Shown piece by piece: positions 45,057 to 54,197 of a DNA stretch of 64,000 bases; positions within the stretch are counted from its first letter, which is position 1; every line of letters starts with the position of its first letter. The stretch spans positions 1 to 64,000 of the forward strand of contig NZ_JAELUG010000006.1 in assembly GCF_016429255.1 (NCBI RefSeq), written 5' to 3'. The notes under the pieces are model-generated. The model ran no database searches. It was not told the origin of the DNA and saw only the letters and a list, made by a program, of their open reading frames with translations. The translations under genes were made by a program, and so were the position numbers. Origin of the DNA: Rhizobium sp. ASV8 (lineage in GTDB: Bacteria; Pseudomonadota; Alphaproteobacteria; Rhizobiales; Rhizobiaceae).

Positions 45057-45207
45057 GCCTTGCTTTTCTGGCCCGGTAAAAAAACAAGTGCATAAAACTC
45101 AAGAATAAGTATAGCAATCAAGACCCATCTCTTGCTAGGACGGAGATGCTCTGATTGACGATCCATCCGCGGGTCGAACGCGACGAAAAGACGAAGGACA
45201 AGAAGTG

Positions 45208-46041
45208 ATGACGACCGCCTCCGAAGCGCGCAGCGTTCCGCCAATCGGCGTATCGGCAACATCAGACGAAGCGCTCTTCGAGCTCGATGCGGTCTCCTTT
45301 GCAGTATCGGATCGCACGCTTCTCCAGCCGCTCACCCTCACGCTCGCGCCACGGCAAATCGTCGGCCTCATCGGCCACAACGGTTCAGGAAAATCGACGC
45401 TGCTGAAGCTGCTGGCGCGACAGCAATCTCCGGCAAGCGGCACCATCCGCTTCGAGGGCAAGCCTCTGTCGAACTGGGGGGACCGGCCGTTTGCCCGCAA
45501 GGTCGCCTACCTGCCGCAAGCCACGCCCGCCGCAGCCGGAATGCTGGTGCGCGAACTCGTGGCGCTCGGTCGTTATCCCTGGCACGGCGCGCTTGGCCGC
45601 TTCGGCCAGACGGATCGCGAGAAGGTGGAGGAAGCCATGCGGCTTACCGATGTCGCCGGCATGGCGGATCGTCTCGTCGACACACTTTCCGGTGGCGAGC
45701 GTCAACGCTGCTGGCTTGCCATGCTGGTCGCCCAGGACGCCGAATGCCTGCTGCTCGACGAGCCAACCTCGGCTCTCGACGTCGGGCATCAGATCGAGGT
45801 TCTGTCGCTGGTTCAGAGCCTCAGCCACGCCAAGGGCCTTGGCGTCGTCGTCGTGCTCCACGATGTCAACATGGCGGCGCGTTTCTGCGACCACATCATC
45901 GCCCTGCATTCGGGGCGGATTATCGCCAACGGCGCGCCGGATCACATCCTGACCACGGACGCGCTACGCGCCATCTATGGGCTGGACATGCACATCATCC
46001 ACCATCCGTCCTCGGGTCATCCCGTCGCGATCCCGAGCTGA
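45208..46041 (+). CDS. iron-siderophore-type ABC ATPase (FhuC/FecE family), orphan
   Basis: The 277-residue protein is an ATPase of the iron(III)-siderophore/cobalamin group: Walker A GHNGSGKST, RKVAYLPQATPAAAGMLVRE with the group-typical ELVALGRYPWHG, signature LSGGERQRCWLAMLVAQDA, Walker [17 protein letters not shown], and VVVLHDVNMAARFCD. It should energise a siderophore importer in the inner membrane. No permease or binding protein gene lies on either side, so its partners must be elsewhere or lost. ATG at 45208 (after GTG) has AAGGA 9 bases upstream. A hairpin follows at 46065. Confidence 0.9.
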   Translation: MTTASEARSVPPIGVSATSDEALFELDAVSFAVSDRTLLQPLTLTLAPRQIVGLIGHNGSGKSTLLKLLARQQSPASGTIRFEGKPLSNWGDRPFARKVAYLPQATPAAAGMLVRELVALGRYPWHGALGRFGQTDREKVEEAMRLTDVAGMADRLVDTLSGGERQRCWLAMLVAQDAECLLLDEPTSALDVGHQIEVLSLVQSLSHAKGLGVVVVLHDVNMAARFCDHIIALHSGRIIANGAPDHILTTDALRAIYGLDMHIIHHPSSGHPVAIPS

Positions 46042-46064
46042 ATGGCCTTCGAATAAAGGAAGGA

Positions 46065-46094
46065 GCGGACCGGCATACGTCTCTGCCGATCCGC
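46065..46094. terminator. convergent hairpin between the siderophore ATPase and the sulfur operon
   Basis: GCGGA-C-CGGCA and TGCCG-A-TCCGC pair with one internal mismatch around an eight-base loop. It lies 23 bases past the ATPase stop and 24 past the end of the minus-strand operon. There is no long T tract, so strength is uncertain. Confidence 0.5.
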
Positions 46095-46118
46095 ACCCGA
46101 CTAGCAGTATCCCTGATT

Positions 46119-47159
46119 TCAGGATGCCGTGCGGCGCAAGACCGGAGCAGCTCTCCACCCCAAGTGCGGCGCAATGTTCGTCACGAAATCATGCAGGATC
46201 TGCCGATATTCCTCGTCGTGGAATTCGTAGGGCAGCTCCAAACGAAATTCGCTGACATAGGGCAGGATCGGATCCGCATGGAGACGCTCCAGGATTTCCG
46301 CCGACGTACCGACAAGATCGCGTGCAAAGAGCGTTCGCCGTTCACCCTGCGGGGAAAGCGTACGCTCGTAGCGACCGGCGGCATAGTCGGTATAGCGCTT
46401 GCGCGTGACGGCATCGGCGCTGTCGAAGGGAACGATGACACGGCCGAGTGCGACCCGCCTCGTATCGCCGCCGGAAGCGCGATAGGTTTCGAGTTGCCGG
46501 GATTGTGCGACGAAGAAATCGTCGGTCTCCTCGCCGGTCGTGACATTGCCGATCAGGAGATTGAAACCGTTGCGGCCGGCCCAGGCGGCCGAACGCAACG
46601 AACCGCCGCCGTACCAGATGCGATCGATCAACCCCTTGGCATAGGGCTGCAAACGTGGGCGCTGCGGGCCGAACGGGGTCTTGATGACCGTATCCCGATC
46701 ACCGACATAGGTGCCACGAAGATTGTCGGCAAAGCGCAATACCCGCTGATGGGAGAAATCGTGGTTCTCCCAATCGCCATCGAAGGCGAGCGGCCCGATC
46801 AGGTCGGCGTGCAGTGGTCGTCCGGCGCTCAATCCGATGTTGAGCCTTCCTTTCGACAGAACGTCGACCGTCGCGAGATCTTCCGCGAGGCGGTAAGGGC
46901 TTTCGTAGCCGATCGGAATGACGGCAGTTCCCAGCTCGATATGACGCGTGCGCTGCGTTGCCGCCGCCAGAAAGGCGCTGGCCGAGGAAATTCCGGGTTC
47001 GAGGTGACGCTGCCGAACCCAGGCGCTGTCAAACCCTCTCTGCTCGCCATACTCCAGAAGCTGCAAGGTTTGCTCAAGGCCCGCCAGCGGATCCTCGTCA
47101 GGATAGTTGCCAGGCGTCAGAAAGCCGATGTGGCTGATCGACGGGGCGGGATGGCTCAT
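46119..47159 (-). CDS. luciferase-like (LLM-class) flavin-dependent monooxygenase
   Basis: The 346-residue protein is a bacterial-luciferase-type TIM barrel. Recognisable parts are ISHIGFLTPGNYPDEDPLAG, HIELGTAVIPIGYESPYRLA and DVLSKGRLNIGLSAGRP. Members use FMNH2 from a separate reductase to oxidise sulfur or carbon compounds. It is the last gene of an eight-gene minus-strand operon for sulfur compounds, 12 bases after the second binding-protein gene. Its exact substrate is unknown. Confidence 0.88.
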   Translation of the reverse strand: MSHPAPSISHIGFLTPGNYPDEDPLAGLEQTLQLLEYGEQRGFDSAWVRQRHLEPGISSASAFLAAATQRTRHIELGTAVIPIGYESPYRLAEDLATVDVLSKGRLNIGLSAGRPLHADLIGPLAFDGDWENHDFSHQRVLRFADNLRGTYVGDRDTVIKTPFGPQRPRLQPYAKGLIDRIWYGGGSLRSAAWAGRNGFNLLIGNVTTGEETDDFFVAQSRQLETYRASGGDTRRVALGRVIVPFDSADAVTRKRYTDYAAGRYERTLSPQGERRTLFARDLVGTSAEILERLHADPILPYVSEFRLELPYEFHDEEYRQILHDFVTNIAPHLGWRAAPVLRRTAS

Positions 47160-47171
47160 CGCGCTGTCTCC

Positions 47172-48110
47172 TCAAAATTTCGGCAGGCCGGGCGGATTGG
47201 TTTCCGATTTCGGCAAGGCTTCCTCTGCCAGATGCCAATGATCGAGGATCCTGGCATAGGTGCCGTCCTGGATCAGTCCGTTCGTCGCGGCGGTGAGCGC
47301 GGTTGCAAGGCCACTCCCCCTGCGGGTGGCAATCGCGACATCGGAACGATCCGGCCAACCGGCGCTCAGTGTACCGACGCCTTTGATGTCCTTGTCGCGT
47401 GCGGCGATGTAGACGAGCTGGGCGTGTGGCTGCACGATGACGTCGGCCCGCTCTGAGCGAAGGGCAAGCAGGCTGGCAGCGTCGTCGTCGTAATATTGCA
47501 ATTCGATCGGTTTCAGACCAGCCTTCGTATCCTCATCGCTCCACTTCACCAGAATTCGCTCCTGGTTCGTTCCGGCGCTGACGATAATCCTCAGTCCCGC
47601 GGCATCCTTCGGCTCCTTGATGGATGCGATCTTGCTTTTGCCGGTGACGAAGAAACCATGGAGACCCTGCCGGTAGGTGGAGAAATCGAACTTCTCCTTG
47701 CGCTGTTCGGTGACGCCGACATTGGAAACGACGGCATCGTATTTGCCCGATGTCAAACCGAGCGGCCAGTCGGCCCAGGCAACCGGAACGAGTTCCAGCT
47801 TCAACCCGAGCGCGTCAGCAACGGCGGATGCATAGTCGGGATCGGCTCCAACGACGGTCTGGGCGTCCGTTGCATAGGTGGCAAGCGGCGGTCCGCCGGG
47901 AGCGACGCCCACCGTCAATTTGCCCGGAGTCACAAACTTGAAGCCCTTGGGTATTGAGGCGATCGCAGCCTCGTTCTTGATTGCATGGATACGCCCCGAT
48001 TGTTCAGGGCTTAGGTCGAACTCGTCGGCCGCCCACGCCGCGCCAAAGCCTGTCAGGGCGGTTGCAGCGACGGCAGCAAGCATAGTTCTGAAGCTAGGAA
48101 GGAAAGTCAC
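47172..48110 (-). CDS. periplasmic amino-acid-type binding protein, second copy
   Basis: The 312-residue protein begins with a signal peptide (TMLAAVAATALTGFGAAWA, cut before ADEF) and has the cystine/polar-amino-acid binding fold: GADPDYASAVADALGLKLEL, LTSGKYDAVVSNVGVTEQRK, FDFSTYRQGLHGF and IIVSAGTNQERIL. It is closely similar throughout to the protein encoded just upstream, so the two are tandem duplicates. No ATG fits; GTG at 48110 with GGAG upstream is used, ATG at 48083 is an alternative. Likely ligand: an S-substituted or other sulfur amino acid, from context. Confidence 0.88.
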   Translation of the reverse strand: MTFLPSFRTMLAAVAATALTGFGAAWAADEFDLSPEQSGRIHAIKNEAAIASIPKGFKFVTPGKLTVGVAPGGPPLATYATDAQTVVGADPDYASAVADALGLKLELVPVAWADWPLGLTSGKYDAVVSNVGVTEQRKEKFDFSTYRQGLHGFFVTGKSKIASIKEPKDAAGLRIIVSAGTNQERILVKWSDEDTKAGLKPIELQYYDDDAASLLALRSERADVIVQPHAQLVYIAARDKDIKGVGTLSAGWPDRSDVAIATRRGSGLATALTAATNGLIQDGTYARILDHWHLAEEALPKSETNPPGLPKF

Positions 48111-48187
48111 GGAAACTGTATCTCCATATCGGAAGGATGGGAGCGGACCGACGCGGGCCCCACCGGCGCCGGTCCGCTCGGCCAACA

Positions 48188-49132
48188 TTACGAACCGCTC
48201 TTCGGCAGGCCCGCAGGGTTGGTCCTGGATTGATCGACGGCTTCGGCACTCAGGCTCCAGCGCTTCAGCACTTCGCCATATTTGCCGTCCTTGATCAGAT
48301 CATTGAGGGCAAGCGTGACAGCATCCGCGAGCCCGGCACCCTTCTTTGTGGTAACGGCGATCTCAGCCGTTATCGGCCAGCCACCGGATAGGGTGCCGAC
48401 GAGTTTCCTCGTGCCGTTGATTGCGGCGTTGTAGGCCTGAGTCGCGTTCGGATTGAATTCAACGTCGGCCCGGCCGGACTGCAGGGCAATATCTGCGGCC
48501 GCACGGTCGTCGAAATATTGTACTTCAATCGGCTTCAGGCCGGCCGCCACGTTCTCGCGATCCCATTCGAGAATGATCTTCTCCTGGTTGGTGCCTGCGC
48601 TGGTGATCACCTTCAGACCCGCGACGTCCTTTGGCTCCTTGATAGAAGTGATCTTGCTGTCGGCCTTCGCATAGAAGCCGAGGACGTCCTTGCGATAGGT
48701 CGAGAAATCAAATTTCAGCTTGCGTTCCTCGGTGACCGTCACGTTGGAGATGACGGCGTCGTACTTGCCGGAGGAAACGCCGAGAGGCCAATCCTCCCAG
48801 GCAACCGGCACCAGTTCAAGCTGCAGACCGAGGGAATCGGCAAGCAACTGCGCGATATCCGGATCGGCGCCCACGACAGTCTTTGCGTCGGTGGCATAGG
48901 TGGCGATCGGCGGATCCCAGGGATTGATGCCCACTGTGAATTTGCCGGGATTGACGAACTTGAAGCTGGGCGCAATCGCCTTGACCGCGGCCTCATCCTT
49001 CTGCGCTCGGACCCGATTGGACGTATCCGGGCTGAGGTTGAACTTTTCAGCCGCGTTCACCGCTGTGCAGCTCAATGCTACTGCCGTGATCACACCGGCC
49101 AACGCGTATTTCGTTCTATCAAAAAATGCCAT
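48188..49132 (-). CDS. periplasmic amino-acid-type binding protein, first copy
   Basis: The 314-residue protein has a signal peptide (ALAGVITAVALSCTAVNA, cut before AEKF) and the polar-amino-acid binding fold: GADPDIAQLLADSLGLQLEL, VSSGKYDAVISNVTVTEERK, FDFSTYRKDVLGFY and VITSAGTNQEKIILEW. It resembles the next gene's product along its length. It feeds the fused permease-ATPase encoded upstream. The start at 49132 follows AAGGGAA; a Met six codons earlier is possible. Confidence 0.9.
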   Translation of the reverse strand: MAFFDRTKYALAGVITAVALSCTAVNAAEKFNLSPDTSNRVRAQKDEAAVKAIAPSFKFVNPGKFTVGINPWDPPIATYATDAKTVVGADPDIAQLLADSLGLQLELVPVAWEDWPLGVSSGKYDAVISNVTVTEERKLKFDFSTYRKDVLGFYAKADSKITSIKEPKDVAGLKVITSAGTNQEKIILEWDRENVAAGLKPIEVQYFDDRAAADIALQSGRADVEFNPNATQAYNAAINGTRKLVGTLSGGWPITAEIAVTTKKGAGLADAVTLALNDLIKDGKYGEVLKRWSLSAEAVDQSRTNPAGLPKSGS

Positions 49133-49225
49133 TTCCCTTCTCCGTTTCATCTTTAGGTTGTTATGATTGATGCTATTTTCCAATGCCGCCCGGGGCTCGG
49201 CATTGTCTTCACCAGCCTGGGATTG

Positions 49226-51010
49226 CTAGAGAACCTTGGCGAGGAATGCCCGCGTCCGCGGATGCCTGGGATCACTGAGGATCTGCGCCGGCGCTCCGGA
49301 TTCGATCACATGACCGCCCTCCATGAAGACGACGGTGTCGGCGACTTCGCGGGCAAAGCCGATTTCATGGGTGACGATGACGAGCGTCGTCCCGGTGCGG
49401 GCAAGCTCCTTGATGACATCAAGCACTTCGCCAACCAGCTCCGGATCGAGAGCCGAGGTCGGCTCGTCGAACAGCAAAACCTTGGGCCGTAGCGCCAGGG
49501 CGCGGGCGATCGCGACGCGCTGCTGCTGTCCGCCGGAAAGCTGGCGAGGATAGGCATCAATCTTGTCGCTGAGGCCGACGCGGGCCAGCAGCTCCTGCGC
49601 GAAGGCGATAGCCTCATCTCTGCTTGCCCCGCGCACCTGTATCGGCGCCTCGATGAGGTTTTCCAGAACGGTCAGATGCGGGAAGAGATTGAAGCTTTGA
49701 AAGACCATCCCGATATCGGTTCGCCGCTTCAGGATGTCCTTCTCTTTCAACTCGTAGAGAACCTCGCCCTTTTGCGTATAGCCGACGAGCTCGCCATCCA
49801 CCGAGATGAAGCCGCTGTCGACGCGTTCGAGATGATTGATGGAACGCAGCAGCGTTGATTTGCCCGAGCCGGATGGACCGATGATGGCCGTCACGCTGCC
49901 GGCTGGCAGGCTAAGCTCGATATTGTCGAGAACCTTCAGCGTGCCGAAGCTCTTCGAGATGCCATGAATACGAACTGCCCCACCCTTGGCGTAAAGGTCG
50001 GTTGCGCCGCGAAAGGCCGCCATCGTTCTCGTGCCTGCGCCGGCATTTGCGACAGCAACGGGAAGCGGCCGGCGGAAGCGCTGGAAGAAAGCCTGGAAGG
50101 GCAACGGTGTCGGATTGCGTACGGCGCCCTTGGAAAAGTAACGCTCGATGTAGTGCTGGATGACGGACAGGACCGTCATGATGACAAGATACCACACCGT
50201 CGCCACCATCAGCAGCGGGATCACTTCCAGATTGCGGCGATAGATGACCTGTACGGTGTAGAAGAGCTCCGGCAGCGCCAGCACGTAGACCATGGATGTG
50301 CTCTTGGCGAGGCCGATGATCTCATTGAAGCCCGTGGGAAGGATGGAGCGCATGGCCTGCGGCAGAACGATGCGGAAAGCCTGGCGTTGCCGCGGCAAGC
50401 CAAGTGCAGCCGCAGCCTCCAATTGCCCTTGATCGACGGAAAGGATGCCACCACGCACGATCTCGGCAAAGAAGGCCGACTGGTTCAGCGTGAGCCCGAG
50501 AAAGGCAGCGGCAAACGGCGTCAGGAGCTGCGTCGTCGGATAGTCGAACAGGATCTTATCGGTAAAGGGAACGCCGATGGTGATCGTTTCGTAGAGGTAG
50601 CCAAGATTGTTGAGCACCAGCAACAGAACGATCATCGGGATCGATCGCAACAGCCAGATGTAGCCCCAGGACAGGCTGGACAGCAGCGGCGATTTCGATA
50701 CCCGCGCCAGAGCCAGAGCCGTCCCGAGGATGGAACCGGAAACGGCGGCAAGCGCCGTCAGAAGCAGGGTTCTGCCGAGGCCCACAAGCACCGGCTCAGC
50801 GAAGAACCACTCGGCGAACACGCCCCATCCCCAGCGGGGATTGGTGAAGGTGGAATAGAGAACGACGGCGAGAACCAGCGCTGCGAAGATCGTCCCTATC
50901 GTGCGCCCGAGATGCCGTGCCGGCACGATGCGATAGCGCGCATAGTCCGTCTTCGCCTCGCTTGCTGCGGTCGCGGGATCGATGCCCGCGAAATCCGTTG
51001 TCAGTGCCAT
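49226..51010 (-). CDS. fused amino-acid ABC transporter permease-ATPase
   Basis: The 594-residue protein joins two normally separate subunits. Residues 35-310 form a HisMQ-type permease ([20 protein letters not shown], and the EAA loop [20 protein letters not shown]). Residues 345-594 form an ATPase with Walker [10 protein letters not shown], signature [15 protein letters not shown] and Walker [14 protein letters not shown]. One gene thus supplies the whole membrane part, as a homodimer. With two binding proteins it forms a complete importer for a polar amino acid, predicted to be an S-substituted cysteine by analogy with Bacillus TcyJKLMN/YxeMNO. Confidence 0.94.
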   Translation of the reverse strand: MALTTDFAGIDPATAASEAKTDYARYRIVPARHLGRTIGTIFAALVLAVVLYSTFTNPRWGWGVFAEWFFAEPVLVGLGRTLLLTALAAVSGSILGTALALARVSKSPLLSSLSWGYIWLLRSIPMIVLLLVLNNLGYLYETITIGVPFTDKILFDYPTTQLLTPFAAAFLGLTLNQSAFFAEIVRGGILSVDQGQLEAAAALGLPRQRQAFRIVLPQAMRSILPTGFNEIIGLAKSTSMVYVLALPELFYTVQVIYRRNLEVIPLLMVATVWYLVIMTVLSVIQHYIERYFSKGAVRNPTPLPFQAFFQRFRRPLPVAVANAGAGTRTMAAFRGATDLYAKGGAVRIHGISKSFGTLKVLDNIELSLPAGSVTAIIGPSGSGKSTLLRSINHLERVDSGFISVDGELVGYTQKGEVLYELKEKDILKRRTDIGMVFQSFNLFPHLTVLENLIEAPIQVRGASRDEAIAFAQELLARVGLSDKIDAYPRQLSGGQQQRVAIARALALRPKVLLFDEPTSALDPELVGEVLDVIKELARTGTTLVIVTHEIGFAREVADTVVFMEGGHVIESGAPAQILSDPRHPRTRAFLAKVL

Positions 51011-51049
51011 AATGCCTGCCCCTTATGATTGTCGTTGCTTCGCTCGCGG

Positions 51050-51598
51050 TTACCGGCCGGCGACGGCCAGCCGCGGCTTCGATCCGGAAGTTTCGTGGGA
51101 ATGGAATTGCGCCAATTGGCTGACATCTTTTTCGAAAGGCAGGCTCCTATAGATTTCCGGGTCGACCGAAGTGTCGAAGAGAGCCGTATAGCCATTGTTC
51201 AGATAGAGGCCGACGGCCTCCGGCTGCCGGAAGCCTGTCGTCAGATAGATGCGCTGATAGCCTTGCCGCGCTGCCTGCAACTCGAGTTCCACAAGCAGCT
51301 TGCGCGCCAGCCCCTGGCGGCGGAGATCGTGCCGCGTCCAGATGCGTTTGAACTCTGCGGTCCGGTCGTCATAGTGCTTGAAGGCACCGCCGCCGATTGT
51401 CTCGCCATCGCGCAGCAGAAGCAGGAAATTGCCATGCGGCGGCGCAAAGGCTTCCGGCGGATATCGGTTCAACTCGGCAGCCGCGCCCTCGGCGTTGAAA
51501 TAGGTGCCGTAGCGGCTGTCATACTCAAAAATCAGCTCGTCGATCAGCGGCTTGGCGCGCGGATCCAGCGTTGTGGTGTAAAGAAACGTGTCGCTCAT
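51050..51598 (-). CDS. GNAT-family N-acetyltransferase (SnaA/YxeL-like by context)
   Basis: The 182-residue protein has the GNAT acetyl-CoA site DLRRQGLARKLLVELELQAA (R/Q-x2-G-x-G/A form) and the downstream IYLTTGFRQPEAVGLYLNNG segment. The start at 51598 has GAGGTGA 8 bases upstream; the GTG at 51610 overlaps the previous stop. In the Bacillus ytmI and yxe operons an acetyltransferase of this size N-acetylates S-substituted cysteines before oxidative cleavage, and the same partners (M20 deacylase, LLM oxygenase, amino-acid ABC transporter) surround this gene, so that role is proposed. Confidence 0.88.
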   Translation of the reverse strand: MSDTFLYTTTLDPRAKPLIDELIFEYDSRYGTYFNAEGAAAELNRYPPEAFAPPHGNFLLLLRDGETIGGGAFKHYDDRTAEFKRIWTRHDLRRQGLARKLLVELELQAARQGYQRIYLTTGFRQPEAVGLYLNNGYTALFDTSVDPEIYRSLPFEKDVSQLAQFHSHETSGSKPRLAVAGR

Positions 51599-51606
51599 GT
51601 CGTTCG

Positions 51607-52806
51607 TCACCTCTTGTCATCAGCGAGGAAAGTTTCGGCGAGCCGCACCCAGTAGCGGGCAGCGGGCGCGATGATGGCGTCGTTGAAATTGTATTGGGCG
51701 CTGTGCAGCGGCGCGCTGTCGCCATTGCCGACGAAGAGATAGCTGCCGGGCTTCGCCTCCAGCATGAAGGCGAAATCCTCGCTGGCCGTACGCGGACGAA
51801 AATCCGCAGCCAGAGCTGCAGGTCCGAGCGCGTGCACGGCAACGTTCCTGGCGAAATCCGTTTCGTCTGCGTGGTTGACCAGCGCCGGAAAACCGAGGCG
51901 ATAATTGACTTCCGCCACCGCTCCGAAGCTTTCCGCCTGCGCCCGGGCAAGCGTCGGGATGCGCTCCTGAAGCTTTGCGCGCACGCCTTCGCTGAAGGCC
52001 CGCATGGTGAGCTTCATCTCGACGCTTTCCGGAATGACGTTCGATGCGGAGCCTGCGTGAATGGATCCCACAGTCGCAACCGCCATGTCCTGCGGATCGA
52101 TATTGCGTGAAACCACGCTTTGAAGCGCCGTGATGAAGGCAGCCGAGGCCAGCACCGGATCGACAGCCCGATGTGGCTCGGCGCCGTGACCGCCTTTGCC
52201 CACGATCTTGACGACCGCCTGGTCGACCGACGCCATGGCGGGGCCGACGACAAAGCCGAATTGGCCCGTCGGCACTCCCGGCCAATTGTGCAGACCGAAA
52301 ACGGCATCGACCGGAAAACGCTCGAAAAGACCCTCCGACAGCATCTTGCGAGCGCCAGCGCCTATCTCTTCCGCGGGCTGAAAAATCAGCCGAAGCGTGC
52401 CGCTGAAATTGCCGCTTTCGGCGAGATAGCGGGCGGCGGCGAGCAGGATGGACGTGTGCCCGTCATGGCCACAGGCGTGCATGACGCCGGGATTGCTGCT
52501 CTCGTAGTCGAGCCCCGTCGCCTCCTCAATGGGCAGCGCATCCATGTCGGCACGAATGCCGACGCTGCGCTGCCCATCGCCCCGCCTGAGGGTCGCGACA
52601 ACGCCGGTTCCCGCAATGCCTGTTGCAACCTCGTAACCCCAGTCGGCAAGAAGCGAGGCAACCTTCTTGGAGGTGCGGTGTTCCTGAAAGGCGAGCTCGG
52701 GATACTGATGCAGGTCATGCCGCAGTGCGATGATCTCGTCGAGATAGGTGGCAATCCCTCGTTCGACGGGATCGTTGACCAAGGCTGGTTTGACGATGGC
52801 GTTCAT
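51607..52806 (-). CDS. M20D-family amidohydrolase/deacetylase (SndA/YxeP-like)
   Basis: The 399-residue protein is an M20D metallopeptidase: LRHDLHQYPELAFQEHRTS near the N-terminus, VMHACGHDGHTSILLAAARY with the metal Cys and His residues, QPAEEIGAGARKM with the catalytic Glu pair, and TASEDFAFMLEA with the C-terminal ligand region. Members hydrolyse N-acyl amino acids. In this operon it should remove the acetyl group after oxygenation, releasing cysteine. The start at 52806 follows GGGACAG. It is 8 bases upstream of the acetyltransferase gene. Confidence 0.92.
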   Translation of the reverse strand: MNAIVKPALVNDPVERGIATYLDEIIALRHDLHQYPELAFQEHRTSKKVASLLADWGYEVATGIAGTGVVATLRRGDGQRSVGIRADMDALPIEEATGLDYESSNPGVMHACGHDGHTSILLAAARYLAESGNFSGTLRLIFQPAEEIGAGARKMLSEGLFERFPVDAVFGLHNWPGVPTGQFGFVVGPAMASVDQAVVKIVGKGGHGAEPHRAVDPVLASAAFITALQSVVSRNIDPQDMAVATVGSIHAGSASNVIPESVEMKLTMRAFSEGVRAKLQERIPTLARAQAESFGAVAEVNYRLGFPALVNHADETDFARNVAVHALGPAALAADFRPRTASEDFAFMLEAKPGSYLFVGNGDSAPLHSAQYNFNDAIIAPAARYWVRLAETFLADDKR

Positions 52807-52822
52807 GGTGATCTGTCCCGGC

Positions 52823-54172
52823 TCAGGCGCCAACGGCCTTTGCGGGTTCGGCATGCTCTACATCCGCGGCATAGCGGCTCTCGCGGAATGGCAACCCAAG
52901 GTGATCGCGTAGCGTATCGCCCTTCAGCACGGGATCGAAATAACCCCGACTGGTCAGGATCGGCAGGACATATCTGGCGAAATCGTCGAAGCCCTCGCCG
53001 ACCACCGGGAAACCGAGAATGAAGCCGTCAGCCCCCTCCTGATCGACCCAGCGAATAATCTCGTCCGCGATATGTTCGGCCGTTCCGATGAAAGAGGTGC
53101 GGGGCGTCGCCGCGTCGAGCGCGACTTCCCGTAGCGTAAGTCCCTTCTCCTGGGCCGTCTTCTTGATGCGATCGGTGGTGGCGCGGAAGTTGTTTCGGCC
53201 GATATCGCCTAGATCGGGAAATTGCTCGTCCAACGGATAGATACTGAAATCATGATGATCGAAGAAACGGCCGAGATAAGCGAGTGCCTCCTCGATCGTG
53301 ACGAGATCGCGGATCTTTCGATGCTTGGCGTCCGCTTCTTCCTGGGTCGCGCCGACGATCGGGCCAATGCCCGGGAAGATGCCGACATCGGCCGCACTGC
53401 GTCCATGCGCGATCGCGCTCTGCTTCACCTGCTTATAGAAAACCTTGGCGTCATCGAGCGGCCCGCCATTGGTGAAGACGGCGTCGGCATGCTTGCCGGC
53501 GAGCCGGATGCCGGAATCGGAGGCTCCGGCCTGGAACACCACCGGCTGGCCCTGCTTGGAACGGCCGATATTAAGGGGTCCTTCGATACGGAAGAAGCGC
53601 CCCTTGTGGTTCAGGCGATGCAGCTTGGTCTTGTCGGCATACACTCCCGCTTCACGGTCGCGCACGAAGGCATCGTCATCCCAGGAATCCCACAGACCCT
53701 TGGTGGCATCGAGATATTCGTCGGCGATCTCGTAGCGCAGCTCGTGTTCGGGATGTTCGCGGCTATAGTTGCGGCCGGATCCTTCGAGTGGTGAAGTCAC
53801 CGCATTCCAGCCGGCGCGGCCACCACTAATGAGATCCAGCGAAGCGAACTGGCGAGCAATGGTGAACGGGTCGCTATAGGAGGTCGAAACCGTGCCGACC
53901 AGGCCAAGCTTCGTTGTATAGGCGGCAAGTGCCGAAAGGATCGTCAGCGGCTCGAACCGGTTCAGGAAATGCGGGATCGACTGTTCATTGATGTAGAGAC
54001 CGTCGGCGACGAAGGCGAAGGCGATACCGGCCTCCTCCGCTTTGCGAGCCGTCTTGACGAAAAAGTTGAGATTGGTGCTTGCATCGGCTGGGACGCTCGG
54101 ATGCTTCCAAGCATTCATATGGCCGCCTGGGCCCTGCAGCATGATACCGAAAGTGACGTGTTTCTGAGCCAT
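52823..54172 (-). CDS. NtaA/SnaA/DmoA-family FMN-dependent monooxygenase (CmoJ/YxeK-like)
   Basis: The 449-residue length and motifs place it in the nitrilotriacetate-monooxygenase branch of luciferase-like enzymes: FGIMLQGPGGHMNAWKHPSV, AFAFVADGLYINEQ, GRAGWNAVTSPLEGSGRNYS and VVFQAGASDSGIRLAGKHAD. These use FMNH2 and oxygen to cleave C-N or C-S bonds. In Bacillus, CmoJ and YxeK act on N-acetyl S-substituted cysteines. AGGAGG precedes the ATG by 7 bases. It lies 16 bases upstream of the deacylase gene. A flavin reductase gene is not present in the operon. Confidence 0.92.
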   Translation of the reverse strand: MAQKHVTFGIMLQGPGGHMNAWKHPSVPADASTNLNFFVKTARKAEEAGIAFAFVADGLYINEQSIPHFLNRFEPLTILSALAAYTTKLGLVGTVSTSYSDPFTIARQFASLDLISGGRAGWNAVTSPLEGSGRNYSREHPEHELRYEIADEYLDATKGLWDSWDDDAFVRDREAGVYADKTKLHRLNHKGRFFRIEGPLNIGRSKQGQPVVFQAGASDSGIRLAGKHADAVFTNGGPLDDAKVFYKQVKQSAIAHGRSAADVGIFPGIGPIVGATQEEADAKHRKIRDLVTIEEALAYLGRFFDHHDFSIYPLDEQFPDLGDIGRNNFRATTDRIKKTAQEKGLTLREVALDAATPRTSFIGTAEHIADEIIRWVDQEGADGFILGFPVVGEGFDDFARYVLPILTSRGYFDPVLKGDTLRDHLGLPFRESRYAADVEHAEPAKAVGA

Positions 54173-54197
54173 GATTGATCCTCCTGGGACAGGCCGT

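Noticed and set aside
45060..45207. Fur or Irr box before the siderophore-type ATPase
   Set aside because: The region is AT-rich, but no palindrome near the Fur, Irr or RirA consensus could be read.
45744..47456. Plus-strand frame of 570 codons
   Set aside because: It runs through the end of the siderophore ATPase gene in another frame and then antisense to the LLM and binding-protein genes; no domain, no ribosome site.
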